Origin: Haloferula sp. BvORR071 | GTDB taxonomy: Bacteria; Verrucomicrobiota; Verrucomicrobiia; Verrucomicrobiales; Akkermansiaceae | NCBI RefSeq assembly: GCF_000739615.1 | Contig: NZ_BATP01000060.1 | Coordinates: forward strand, 217,436 to 281,435 | DNA: 64,000 bases | Direction: 5' to 3' | Shown: positions 39,532 through 48,527 of the stretch, in pieces | Numbering within the stretch: position 1 is the first letter of the stretch | How the letters are laid out: each line of letters opens with the position of its first letter | The notes under the pieces: model-generated | Databases searched by the model: none | Told to the model about the DNA's origin: nothing | Seen by the model: the letters and a program-made list of their open reading frames with translations, nothing else | Translations under genes and position numbers: made by a program

Positions 39532-41772
39532 TCACTTCTTGCTCAGAAGCAACTCCAGATCCAAGTCGGGTGCCGCCCCACGCTGCTGCGCGTTCATGTA
39601 AGCTTCCAAGCCCTTCTCCTTCTTGCCCTGCTTGGCGTAGAGGTGGGCCAGATTCAGGTGCCCGTAGTACGAAGCATCGTCATACGCGATGGCCGACTTG
39701 AACTGCTCCTCGGATTCCTTCTCCTGGCCGACGTCGAAGTAGAGCTTACCGAGAATCACGCGGCCGTCGGCATTGGTCGGGGCCAGCCTCACGCTTTCCT
39801 CCAGTGCCTTGATCGCCTCGCCGAGGTCGTTGGTCTCCATCAGCGAGAGACCGAGCATCCGCCAAGCATAAGGATTGGTGGTATTCAGCTCGGTGGCGCG
39901 GCGGAAGGTGTCCGCCGCCATCATCGGATCGTTCAGGCGGAGTTGCACCACCCCCAGACGACAGCGGGTATCGGTATCGCCCGGGTTCCGCTCCAGGATC
40001 AGCTCGAAAAGCTCCCGGCAGGACTCGAAGCGCCCGCCCAGGAAGGCCCGCTGGGCCGCGCTGGTAATGGGCAGGTTCTCCTGCTCCAGGCGGGCCACTC
40101 GCTCGCCGACCTCGCCAGCATTGGCGGCCGTCACCGGTGAGGGAAAGATTCCATCCAGCCTCTGCGGTGGATTCTGTGCCAGTGAAAGCTCCTCGGCAGT
40201 CATGGGCAGGTCGGCACCCTTGTAGGTCTCGATCGCAGCCTTGATCTTGGGATCCCCTTGGGCCTTGTCGTCCAGTGCGTCCACCAACATTTCGGTGGCT
40301 TGGCGGCGGCGGTCTTGCAGGCGGATCTGCTTCTGCAGGGACTCGCGCAGCATCTTGACCTCCTCCGGGTCCGCGCCCTTGCTTTCGGACAGCGCTTGGT
40401 CCTCGTTGCGCAGCCGCTTCTGGAGTTCGTCAAGCCGTTGGTCCTGCGCCACCCGCTCGCGTCTCAGGTCGTTGATGTTCTGCTTGGCGATGGCAAGGTC
40501 GCGGGCCGTCTCGGTCATCTGGTCCAAGTTGGCGTTGTTCTCCTTGCTCATCAGCTCCAGCTGCTCGGTCTTTTCGCGGAGCTCCTTCTGGAAGCTCATC
40601 GTCTGGTCGATCAGCGTTGTGATCCGGTTGCCCTCATCCTTCTGGAGCAGGGTCGACAGCTGGTCGCGCTCGCGCATCAGGTTGTCGCGCTGGAGCTTCA
40701 TGTCGTCGAAGTCCTTACGCACGGCACCGAGAGTGTTCTCCAGCGAGGCGATGCGCAGATTGGCTGTGTTCAGCTTTTCGTCCGAGGCTTGAAGCTGGCG
40801 CTGATATTCCATCTTCTGCTTCTGCAGGCCGGCGACCACCTCGTTGGTGGTCTTGCGCTCGGCATCCAGATTCCGGTTCAAATCGGAATTCTCCTGCCGC
40901 AGGCGGGTGCGCTCGGCCTGCAGGTTGGCGATGTCCTCCTTGGCGGCGCGGGTCTCCTCTTGGCTACGGCTGAGGGCCTGCGCTTGCGCGGCCCGCTCGC
41001 GGTCGAGGGTCTCGATCCGGTTGGTCAACTTTTGCATCTCCTCCTGCACCGGGGCGGCGGCGAATTTCGCCCGCAGCCTGCCCATTTCCTCTTGGGCGCG
41101 AGAGAGTTCCGCTTGGGCGAAGTCGCGTTGCTTGGCGATGTCCCGGGCTCGGTCGGCATCGCGGCTCGAGCCCTCCGGCGGCGGCGTGTTGGCTTTATTG
41201 CCGGAAAGTTCCGCCTGCAGCTTCTGGACCTTCTCCTCCAGCTCCTTGATCCGCTGGGTATCCAGCGACTCTACGTTGCGGGCTGGACCTACGGGAGCGG
41301 CGGGCTGGCCGTTGTTGAGCGGCTTGGGCGGGGAGCCCTTCAGGACGCCGCCTTCAAGCGCTGCCATCTCGTGGTTCTCCTTCTCCTTCTCCTTGAGCGC
41401 CAGCGGTGCCACCTTGTCGATCGCCTCCTGGGTCTGGACCCGGCGGCCGCCGACCATCTCGCGCTTCCACATCGGGAAGTAGGTCGCCACGCTGTCGAAG
41501 AGCTCACGGGAGCGCTGCAGCTTCTCCAGTGCCTCGCTGTGTTTACCCTCCGCCTCCAGCTTGTCGGCGTCACGGGACAGCAGCCAGCCTTGGAAATACA
41601 CGTCCGCGGGGTCGAAGTTCACCGGCCCGTTGCCCTTGCGCGGCGGGGCCAGCGGAATCTCCTTTTCCTTCACCTGCGAGAAGGCCTCGCCCGGGCACAG
41701 CCCGATCACGCAGGCACATGCACAGGCCAGGATACCGGCGCGGCCGGTGAAAAGGGATCGGCTCCGGGACAT
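39532..41772 (-). CDS. Exported coiled-coil protein with C-terminal TPR repeats
   Basis: 746 residues. A signal peptide (1-33) is followed by a TPR-like helical segment (50-100), a Pro/Gly linker, a long coiled coil (about 170-480, rich in Arg, Gln, Glu, Leu), and a C-terminal series of four to five TPR units (about 575-735) with typical YAWRMLGLSLMET, GRVILGKLYFDVGQ and YYGHLNLAHLYAKQG blocks. It is expected in the periplasm as an assembly or scaffold protein. No enzymatic motif. Confidence 0.85.
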   Translation of the reverse strand: MSRSRSLFTGRAGILACACACVIGLCPGEAFSQVKEKEIPLAPPRKGNGPVNFDPADVYFQGWLLSRDADKLEAEGKHSEALEKLQRSRELFDSVATYFPMWKREMVGGRRVQTQEAIDKVAPLALKEKEKENHEMAALEGGVLKGSPPKPLNNGQPAAPVGPARNVESLDTQRIKELEEKVQKLQAELSGNKANTPPPEGSSRDADRARDIAKQRDFAQAELSRAQEEMGRLRAKFAAAPVQEEMQKLTNRIETLDRERAAQAQALSRSQEETRAAKEDIANLQAERTRLRQENSDLNRNLDAERKTTNEVVAGLQKQKMEYQRQLQASDEKLNTANLRIASLENTLGAVRKDFDDMKLQRDNLMRERDQLSTLLQKDEGNRITTLIDQTMSFQKELREKTEQLELMSKENNANLDQMTETARDLAIAKQNINDLRRERVAQDQRLDELQKRLRNEDQALSESKGADPEEVKMLRESLQKQIRLQDRRRQATEMLVDALDDKAQGDPKIKAAIETYKGADLPMTAEELSLAQNPPQRLDGIFPSPVTAANAGEVGERVARLEQENLPITSAAQRAFLGGRFESCRELFELILERNPGDTDTRCRLGVVQLRLNDPMMAADTFRRATELNTTNPYAWRMLGLSLMETNDLGEAIKALEESVRLAPTNADGRVILGKLYFDVGQEKESEEQFKSAIAYDDASYYGHLNLAHLYAKQGKKEKGLEAYMNAQQRGAAPDLDLELLLSKK

Positions 41773-41990
41773 AGGGCGCGCACGCTAGGGAACTGCTGGC
41801 CCCGCCGCAAGGGCAAAGGAGGCGTGGTTAGATGCTCGTTATCAGCGGTAATCGCGGCGGGTGGACAGGGTGAATACAGCGCCCTGACAAGAGCTGGGAG
41901 GGGCGGCTGCCAGGGCAGAGCTTTAACAAAGCTTTACACTTCATTTCTTGGAAACGCAGGCCGGAAGGAGGATGATCCAAGCTGAATCGA

Positions 41991-42104
41991 ATGAAGCGGA
42001 AGATCCTAGTCCACCTGCGCCGTCACTGGCTTGAGATCCTCGTGATGCTCGCCGTGATCGCCCTGTGGGTGGGCTACATGTCCAGTCACTGGGAGAGTGC
42101 CTGA
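41991..42104 (+). CDS. Possible 37-residue single-helix membrane protein
   Basis: ATG at 41991 gives MKRKILVHLRRHW, then a hydrophobic helix of about 17 residues (LEILVMLAVIALWVGYM), then SSHWESA and TGA. A basic N-terminus plus one helix is the typical layout of a bacterial small membrane protein. A GGAAGGAGG sequence lies about 20 nt upstream, somewhat far for a ribosome binding site; a second frame from ATG 41972 (20 residues) would use it less well. A hairpin follows 46 nt later. Confidence 0.45.
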   Translation: MKRKILVHLRRHWLEILVMLAVIALWVGYMSSHWESA

Positions 42105-42149
42105 GATCGCCCGCTAGTTCCGCTAACCACGGCTTTACCCCGGAAACGA

Positions 42150-42184
42150 ACCACCCCCGCGAGTGAGAAGCTCGCGAGGGTGGT
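42150..42184. terminator. 14-bp hairpin after the small open frame
   Basis: Arms 42150-42163 and 42171-42184 pair over 14 bp with one mismatch; the loop is 7 nt. There is no T-run on the plus side. It could terminate the small gene at 41991 or be a repeat element. Confidence 0.5.
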
Positions 42185-42316
42185 CTCTCCGCCGTGGGGC
42201 CTCCGGAGAGGACTCGGCGGAATTGGGCAGCCATTTGAGAGCTATCGCGGAGTCCCCCCGGAATCCGGATCGCAGGCTGGGGATTGTCTAACAGATTTCG
42301 AGGGGCCGGTCAAGCC

Positions 42317-42364
42317 TTCCTTTGCATGGTATTGCATTCCGCTTTTCATTGTCATGCAAAGGAA
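42317..42364. promoter_or_regulatory. Perfect 12-bp inverted repeat upstream of the heme protein gene
   Basis: TTCCTTTGCATG (42317-42328) and CATGCAAAGGAA (42353-42364) are perfectly complementary with 24 nt between. A TTGTCA hexamer (42349-42354) overlaps the right arm and a TATAAG hexamer is at 42374-42379 (19-nt spacer), so the repeat may cover the -35 region of the promoter for the gene at 42518. Two half-sites about two helical turns plus apart fit a dimeric regulator. The rest of 42185-42517 shows no gene. Confidence 0.45.
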
Positions 42365-42517
42365 TGGAGGGGGTATAAGCAAAACTGCGCGAGGGCGCCA
42401 TTTGTCGGGCAAGCCGCCGCCAAGTCGCGGAGTCTTTCAGTCGGGTTTCATTTTCCCGCCCCCTATTAATGATAGTTCCGGGGATCTGCGGGACGTGTTA
42501 GGAGCTTCCGCAAATCC

Positions 42518-45500
42518 ATGAGCCGCCTTTCCTCCTTGTTCCTCGGTCTCGCCCCGCTTGCTGCCTTGCATGCTACCGCGGATGCCGCCGCACCCGCCTT
42601 CGAGTTCAAGGACGGGGATGTGGTGGCCTTCCTGGGGGATGGCTTCGCGGAGCGCGAGCAGTACGAGGGCACGATGGAGGCGGCAATTATCGCGCGCCTG
42701 CCCCAGCTCAACCTGCACTTCCGCAACCTCGGCTGGAGCGGGGACACCCCGGCCGGAGCCTCCCGCTGCGGCCTGAGTCTCGGCCAAGCCGGCACCGAGC
42801 CGCCGGAGGAGGGCTGGAAGCAGCTTCAGAAGCAGCTCGCGACCTATAAGCCGAGTGTGCTGATCACCGGCTATGGCATGGCCTCTTCCCTTCCGGGCAG
42901 CCAGACTCCGGAAGAGTTCCGCCGCGATCTTGAGCGCTTGCTCGATCATGCAGCGGCGATTCCGGGGCTGCGCGTCGTCGTGCTGGGGGCCCCGCCGCGC
43001 TTCCCGCGACCGGGCGAGACGAACGAGACGCCGCTGCTGCGCCAGCACCGCGAGTCGCTCGCGGCGATCAATAGCGTGCAACAGGAGCTTGCGACCAAGC
43101 GCGGGCTGCCATTCGTTTCACTCGACTCGCTGGACACGCATGGCGGAAAGCCCGTCGCCGGTAGCGACGGAATTCATCTGGGTGCCGAGGACTACGCTGC
43201 CATCGGAAACCTGATCGCCAACCTCTGTGGGGTCTATACCGGTGATATCGGTGGCCCCGTTCTCAATGGTCCCTTGATCGATGCCATCAAGCGTAAGAAC
43301 GAGTGGTTCTTCCATCGCTCGCGTCCGGCGAACATGGCCTACATCTTCGGCTTCCGGAAGGCGGAGCAGGGCCGCAATGCCGGTGAGATCGAGGCCTTCG
43401 ACAAGCTGGTGGCGGGCGAGGAAACGCGCATCACCGCGATTCTCAAGAAGGAGCCGGTTCCCGCCGAGCCGCCGGTTCGCACCGAATCCCAAGTCGCCGC
43501 GCACACGCCGCAGCCGCATCCGGAATTCACCGTGGCGGATGGCTATGAGGTCACGCTGTGGGCGGAGAACCCGATGATGCACAAGCCGACTCAGATGAAC
43601 TTCGACTCAGCGGGTCGCCTCTGGGTCGCGAGTTCGGAGACTTATCCTCAGGTGGAGGTGGGCCAGACTGCGGACGACAAGATCGTGGTGCTTGATGATA
43701 CCGACGGCGATGGCAAGGCGGACTCCTCCAAGGTCTTCACCACCGGGCTGCTGATGCCCACGGCGGTGCTGCCAGTCACCGGTGGCTGCTACGTCGCGCA
43801 GAGCACCGACTTGCTCTATTTCCCGGATAAGAACGGTGACCTGACAGCGGACTCGAAGCAGCGTGTGCTGAGCGGCTTCGGCACGGAAGATACCCACCAC
43901 AATCTCCACACCCTGCGCCGTGGGCCGGATGGCAAGCTGTGGATGAACCAGAGCATCTATACCCGCAGCGATGTCGAGACCCCGAACGGCGTGATGCGCC
44001 TGAGGAGCGGCGGCATCATGCGCTTCGATCCGGTGGCGGACAAAATCAAGCCGGTCTTCTACGGTTGGTGCAATCCTTGGGGCCACCAGTTCGACCAGTG
44101 GGGCCAGTCCTTCGTCACCGATGGCGCGGGCGGGCAGGGGATCAACTGGGCGGTGCCGGGTGCAATGTATTTCACCTATGCTGGCGCGGACAAGGTGCTC
44201 GATAGCATCAGCCCCGGCTCCTACCCGAAGTTCTGCGGGCTGGAGATCATCGAGTCGCCGCTCTTCCCCGCGGAGTGGCAGGGTAGCATGATCACCTGCG
44301 ACTTCCGCGCGCATCGCGTGGTTCGCTTCAATGTCACCGAGAGTGGCTCCGGCTACGCTGCGCAGGAGGCGGGCGACCTGCTCCGTACGGAGAGCGTGAA
44401 CTTCCGCCCCATCGACGTGAAGATCGGCCCGGATGGCGCGCTCTACATCGCCGACTGGTCGAACCCGATCATCAATCATGGCGAGGTGGACTTCCGCGAC
44501 CCGCGCCGCGACCGCGAGCATGGCCGGATCTGGCGGGTGCAGAAGAAGGGGAGCGCTCCGGCCCCGCGGCAGGATCTCGCCAAGCTGGATCAAGCGAAGC
44601 TGTTAGAGAAGCTCACCAGCGACCAGCGCTACGAGCGTGAAGAGGCCATGGCCGTGCTGGTGGAGCGCGAAAAATCGCCGCGCCTCGATCAAGAGATTTC
44701 CAGTTGGGAGAAGGAAGCGAAGGACGGTCGCAAGCTGCTCGCCGCGCTGTGGCTGAACCAAGGGCTTGCCAAGCCGGATGCCGCTCTATTGGAGAAGGCG
44801 CTGGCCGATCCCGATGGCAAGGTGCGCGCCGCCGCATTGCGTTCTGCCGGTGATTCGGCGGATCTGTTAGGCAAGGACAAGGTGCTGGCATTGGCCGGAC
44901 CTCTTGCAGGGGACGAGCATCCCCGCGTGCGCTTGGAAGCGGTGCGCGTGCTCGCCGGGCTCGGCGTGCCAGCGGCCACCGATGCAGCTCTACAGGCCGT
45001 CGCCAAGCCACGCGACCGCTTCCTTGACTATGCGCTTTGGCTCACGGTCCGCGACCAAGGGCAGTCCTGGTTGAATGCCGTCCTTGATGGCAAGCTCCCG
45101 CTCGACGGCCGCGACACCGCCTTTGAATTCGTATTGGGAAACCTGCCGAAGGGCGGTGGCATGGAAGGCATCCGCAAGCTGATGCCGCAGCGCCTGTCCC
45201 GCGATGGTTCCGGCCCTTGGATCGGACTGGCGCTCAAGACCGGCGATCCCCAGCTCTTGAAGGCGGTTTATCTCCAGTCGCTCGATCCCAGTGGCTTCGA
45301 GCCCCTGGTCACCGCGAAGGCACTCGATGGCTTGGCCGCTGCCGTGAGCGCGGGCAAGCTGAAGCCGGATGCGGGCAATACCGCGCTCGCCGCTTACTTC
45401 TCTTCGCCGCAGCCGGAACTCGCCTGCGCCGCACTCCGCTTCGCCGGTGCCTTGGAAGCCGAGCCCCTGTTAGGCTTCATGAAGGAAGCCGCCGCGGATG

Positions 45501-46759
45501 CGAAACGTCCGCTGCCGGTGCGCCTCGCCGCAGTGGATGGGATGTCCCGTTTCACCTCGGCAGCCGGCAAGGACGCATTGCAAGCAGTCGCTGCCGGCGA
45601 TCTGCAAGCACCTGTCGCCTTGGCCCTGTCTCGCAACCATCGTGTGGAGTCCTTGCAAGCGATTCGTCCGGTCTTGGCTGGACTGGGTGACTTGACCCAT
45701 GCGCGCGCTTTTTGGCAGCAGGCACTTGCCGTGAGCGGACTCTCCGCCGATCTCGCCAAGTCCTTCCGCGAGCAAGCCCTGCCGGCCGCGGTGGCCGCTG
45801 CGAATCTCCCCGCGGTTGCCGATATCGATGAGAATGCGGAGCTGATCAAAGTCCTCCGTGCGCAGGCAGGTGTCGCTGCACAGGGCATGCCCGGCACGGA
45901 GTCGGTCGCCAAGTTGGCCAAGCTCGCCGCGGAGCAGGGCGATGCCGCGCGCGGCGAGATGATCTACCGCCGGGCCGAGATGGCTTGCTCCGCTTGCCAC
46001 TCGATCGGCGGGGCAGGGGGCAAGGTCGGTCCCGACATGACTTCGATCGGTGCCAGCGCGCCGATGGATTACCTTGTCGAGTCCGTGCTGACTCCCGGAG
46101 CCAAGGTGAAGGAAGGCTACCACGGCGTGGTCTTCGAGACCAAGGATGGCCGCACCATCATGGGCCGGCTGCTGCGCAGCGGGGGTGGCAGTGTCGTCAT
46201 CAGTGATGCCGCCGGCCAGGAACTCACTCTCAGCGAGGATGCGATCCTCAAGAAGACTGATACCGGCAGCCTGATGCCCGCCGGCCTGATCAATTCGCTG
46301 AAGGAGCAGGAGCAGGCGGACCTCTTCAAGTTCCTCTCGCAGCTCGGCAGACCGGGTGACTTCGATGCCACTAAGAGCCGAGCACCCCGCACCTGGGCGG
46401 TGCTGCCAAGCGCCGGCACGGATGCCGCCGCCGCGATGGCCGGTGAGCCCGCGCTGCCATGGGTGACTGTGAATGGCACGGTCAATGGAACCCTGTTGGC
46501 CTCCGATCTCGCAACGGCCGTTCCCGCCGGCGGAGAGATCTTCGCCGCCACCAAGCTCCAACTCGCGCAGCCCGCTGAGCTGACCCTGAACTTCCCGGAC
46601 AGTGGTCCTGCTTGCAAGGTCACCGTGGACGGCAAGGAAGTCAGCGGCGGCCAGATCTTGCTGCAAGGCGGTCTTCACAAGATCGTCGTCCGCTGCAACC
46701 CGGGCGGAAAGAGCCTCCGCTTCGAAGCTTCCGACGGGACCTTCCTGCCGGTGTGGTAG
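42518..46759 (+). CDS. PVC-type SGNH-like / dehydrogenase / cytochrome c fusion protein
   Basis: 1413 residues, secreted (signal 1-24). Residues 28-250 resemble an SGNH hydrolase, but the nucleophile motif GDS reads GDGFAER; the terminal DGIHL motif is kept. Residues 335-690 are a TIGR02604-like beta-propeller (membrane-bound dehydrogenase domain; DGDGKADSSKVF, HHNLHTLRRGPDGKLWMN, ADWSNPIINHGE). HEAT-like helices span 700-1130. A single c-type heme site CSACH has Cys1157, Cys1160 and His1161, with an axial Met likely in PDMTSIG. Residues after 1290 form a small beta domain. Such proteins are typical of Verrucomicrobiota and Planctomycetota and are linked to polysaccharide or sugar oxidation, but their substrates are unknown. 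Three TGTTAGR words fall in this gene. Confidence 0.92.
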   Translation: MSRLSSLFLGLAPLAALHATADAAAPAFEFKDGDVVAFLGDGFAEREQYEGTMEAAIIARLPQLNLHFRNLGWSGDTPAGASRCGLSLGQAGTEPPEEGWKQLQKQLATYKPSVLITGYGMASSLPGSQTPEEFRRDLERLLDHAAAIPGLRVVVLGAPPRFPRPGETNETPLLRQHRESLAAINSVQQELATKRGLPFVSLDSLDTHGGKPVAGSDGIHLGAEDYAAIGNLIANLCGVYTGDIGGPVLNGPLIDAIKRKNEWFFHRSRPANMAYIFGFRKAEQGRNAGEIEAFDKLVAGEETRITAILKKEPVPAEPPVRTESQVAAHTPQPHPEFTVADGYEVTLWAENPMMHKPTQMNFDSAGRLWVASSETYPQVEVGQTADDKIVVLDDTDGDGKADSSKVFTTGLLMPTAVLPVTGGCYVAQSTDLLYFPDKNGDLTADSKQRVLSGFGTEDTHHNLHTLRRGPDGKLWMNQSIYTRSDVETPNGVMRLRSGGIMRFDPVADKIKPVFYGWCNPWGHQFDQWGQSFVTDGAGGQGINWAVPGAMYFTYAGADKVLDSISPGSYPKFCGLEIIESPLFPAEWQGSMITCDFRAHRVVRFNVTESGSGYAAQEAGDLLRTESVNFRPIDVKIGPDGALYIADWSNPIINHGEVDFRDPRRDREHGRIWRVQKKGSAPAPRQDLAKLDQAKLLEKLTSDQRYEREEAMAVLVEREKSPRLDQEISSWEKEAKDGRKLLAALWLNQGLAKPDAALLEKALADPDGKVRAAALRSAGDSADLLGKDKVLALAGPLAGDEHPRVRLEAVRVLAGLGVPAATDAALQAVAKPRDRFLDYALWLTVRDQGQSWLNAVLDGKLPLDGRDTAFEFVLGNLPKGGGMEGIRKLMPQRLSRDGSGPWIGLALKTGDPQLLKAVYLQSLDPSGFEPLVTAKALDGLAAAVSAGKLKPDAGNTALAAYFSSPQPELACAALRFAGALEAEPLLGFMKEAAADAKRPLPVRLAAVDGMSRFTSAAGKDALQAVAAGDLQAPVALALSRNHRVESLQAIRPVLAGLGDLTHARAFWQQALAVSGLSADLAKSFREQALPAAVAAANLPAVADIDENAELIKVLRAQAGVAAQGMPGTESVAKLAKLAAEQGDAARGEMIYRRAEMACSACHSIGGAGGKVGPDMTSIGASAPMDYLVESVLTPGAKVKEGYHGVVFETKDGRTIMGRLLRSGGGSVVISDAAGQELTLSEDAILKKTDTGSLMPAGLINSLKEQEQADLFKFLSQLGRPGDFDATKSRAPRTWAVLPSAGTDAAAAMAGEPALPWVTVNGTVNGTLLASDLATAVPAGGEIFAATKLQLAQPAELTLNFPDSGPACKVTVDGKEVSGGQILLQGGLHKIVVRCNPGGKSLRFEASDGTFLPVW

Positions 46760-46950
46760 TGATCCTTCGTGATCCCCGATAAAAGCCGTAGGCCCTCGGA
46801 CTGCTGCGGTAATCCGCAGCTTTCGAATGCAAGGCGCGTGCCGCTAGTTCTAGAAGCTTGAAGCGATCCCCCGGTGGCTCTGCATCGTGCCGGAGCATGC
46901 AGGAGCATCTCGCATCCAGGGCATCGCTTTCTCATCAATCCGCCTCTTAC

Positions 46951-47030
46951 GCCCCGAAGGGGCACCCTATCGCAGCTCCGGGCATCGCCCGGGGAAACCC
47001 GCGGCAAGAATTCCTGAGCCCTGCAAGGGC
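46951..47030. repeat. Triple-hairpin intergenic repeat, family 2, copy 2
   Basis: GCCCC-GAA-GGGGC (46951-46963), linker ACCCTATCGCAGCT, CCGGGC-ATC-GCCCGG (46978-46992), then GCCCT-GCA-AGGGC (47018-47030). It shares the layout and the CAGC linker core with 35782-35827 while the stem bases differ. It lies in the 373-nt non-coding gap 46760-47132, in which nothing else was recognised. Confidence 0.6.
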
Positions 47031-47132
47031 GCCCTAATCCATTGCGTCGTCCTGTTAGATTCCGCCTTCATTCCCCTTGGTGCCGGGATGGGATTTTACC
47101 GACGATTTCGCCTACTCGGCATCACTCTTGAA

Positions 47133-47993
47133 TCAAGCCTCCAAGGCCACCTTCACCGACTCAGCCAGCGTCGTCGTCGCCCGTCCGATCCACTTGCCCA
47201 GCTCACCGCGGTCATCGAAGAGAGCGCCCTTGGCCGCGCCCGCATCGCTATCCGCCACCAGCTCGGCGAGCGGGGCAGGAAGACCAATCTGCTTCAAGAC
47301 CGCCGCATACTCGGCCTGCGGCAGATTGCGATAGGGAATCTCCTTCCCGCTCTGCCGGGATAGCTCCGCAGCCAGCCCGGTCAGCGTGTAGGAAGCATCC
47401 CCGGCAAGCTCCAGAATGCGGGCCTGCTCGATCGGGCGTGTTAGGACCAACGCCGCAGCTTCGGCATAGTCTTGTCGCGCGGCGGAAGAAATCCGGCCCT
47501 CGCCCGCGCTGCCTAACAAAGCACCATGCGCGAGTGCGCCCGGCAGGCCCGCGGTGTAGTTCTCCGTGTACCAGCCATTGCGCAGAAGAGTATGCGGCAG
47601 TCCCGATTCCTGCACCAGTCGCTCGGTCTCGCGGTGCTCTTCCGCGAGGCCCAGCGGCGAAGTATCCGCATGCAGCACGCTGGTGTAGGCAAGCTGCCCC
47701 ACTCCAGTTTCACGCGCTGCGGTGATGAGCGCGGCATGCTGTGCCACCCGCTTGCCGAGGTCATTGGACGATACCAGCAGCACTCTTTCCACGCCGGCGA
47801 GCGCCGCAGTCAGCGACTCGGGCTGGTCGTAGTCTGCCTTCCGCACTTGGACTCCCAGCGCTGCGAGGTCCGCCGCCTTCGCGGGATCGCGGACCAGCGC
47901 GGCCAGATTCCCGGCTGGAACGCTCTTCAGGAGCTGCTGGACGACGAGGCGGCCGAGCTGGCCGCTGGCTCCGGTGATGGCAATCGTGGACAT
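47133..47993 (-). CDS. qorB: NAD(P)H:quinone oxidoreductase, QorB/YtfG-like SDR
   Basis: 286 residues from the ATG at 47993, which starts the Rossmann motif MSTIAITGASGQLGRLVV. The NmrA-like body has AYTSVLHADTSPLGLAEEH and LLRNGWYTENY, closely like E. coli YtfG/QorB, which reduces quinones with NADPH. The C-terminus (DSDAGAAKGALFDD) also fits. It is divergent from an HxlR-family regulator gene, as in the E. coli ytfG/ytfH pair. Confidence 0.93.
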   Translation of the reverse strand: MSTIAITGASGQLGRLVVQQLLKSVPAGNLAALVRDPAKAADLAALGVQVRKADYDQPESLTAALAGVERVLLVSSNDLGKRVAQHAALITAARETGVGQLAYTSVLHADTSPLGLAEEHRETERLVQESGLPHTLLRNGWYTENYTAGLPGALAHGALLGSAGEGRISSAARQDYAEAAALVLTRPIEQARILELAGDASYTLTGLAAELSRQSGKEIPYRNLPQAEYAAVLKQIGLPAPLAELVADSDAGAAKGALFDDRGELGKWIGRATTTLAESVKVALEA

Positions 47994-48025
47994 GGTTTCA
48001 GTGGTTGGTTTCAGAAAGCACTTCC

Positions 48026-48060
48026 AGTATCGGATTGATGCTTGGTTCCGATTTGATACC
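48026..48060. promoter_or_regulatory. Candidate operator between qorB and its regulator
   Basis: AGTATCGGAT (48026-48035) and GATTTGATAC (48050-48059) form an imperfect inverted repeat with GTATC/GATAC ends. It lies in the 138-nt intergenic region, about 35 nt before qorB and 72 nt before the regulator start. Position and symmetry fit a redox-sensing HxlR operator; the match is imperfect. Confidence 0.35.
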
Positions 48061-48131
48061 GTGAGCTCCGTCGCCCCACAAGAGGGGTTCTTTTTGTCAC
48101 CCGGTAACCCCACAGTAACCGACTTCGTGCC

Positions 48132-48527
48132 ATGATCCAGCCACCGCCACCCGTCCAACGCGGCACGGGCCTTGCCGAGAAGTGCCCGGTCCGCGACGTC
48201 CTCGATTGCATCGGCAACCGCTGGAGCTTGTTGGTCCTGCTGAATCTTTCCCCCGGCACCCTGCGCTTCTCGGTACTGAAGCGCGCGATCGGGGATATCT
48301 CGCAGCGGATGCTCTCCCAGACTCTGCGTTCGCTGGAACGTGATGGCTACATCTCCCGGACGGTCTACCCCACCGTGCCGCCGAAGGTGGAGTATTGCCT
48401 CACGGATCTGGGGCACTCCTTGTTAGAGAAGATCGAGCCCTTGCTTCGCTGGGCGGACGAGAACCACGCGCAGGTCAGGGCCGCGCGGCAAGCCTACGTC
48501 CCACCGCCCGCGCCAACGGCTTTGTGA
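48132..48527 (+). CDS. qorR: HxlR-family transcriptional regulator (QorR/YtfH-like)
   Basis: 131 residues. A single winged-helix domain with CPVRDVLDCIGNRWSLLVLLNL, ISQRMLSQTLRSLERDGYI and YCLTDLGHSLLEKIEPLL. The conserved N-terminal Cys (CPV) is the likely redox sensor in this family. It is divergent from qorB and presumably represses it. Its 3' end overlaps the convergent GspG-like gene by 34 nt. TGTTAGA codes Leu-Leu-Glu in the last helix. Confidence 0.92.
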   Translation: MIQPPPPVQRGTGLAEKCPVRDVLDCIGNRWSLLVLLNLSPGTLRFSVLKRAIGDISQRMLSQTLRSLERDGYISRTVYPTVPPKVEYCLTDLGHSLLEKIEPLLRWADENHAQVRAARQAYVPPPAPTAL

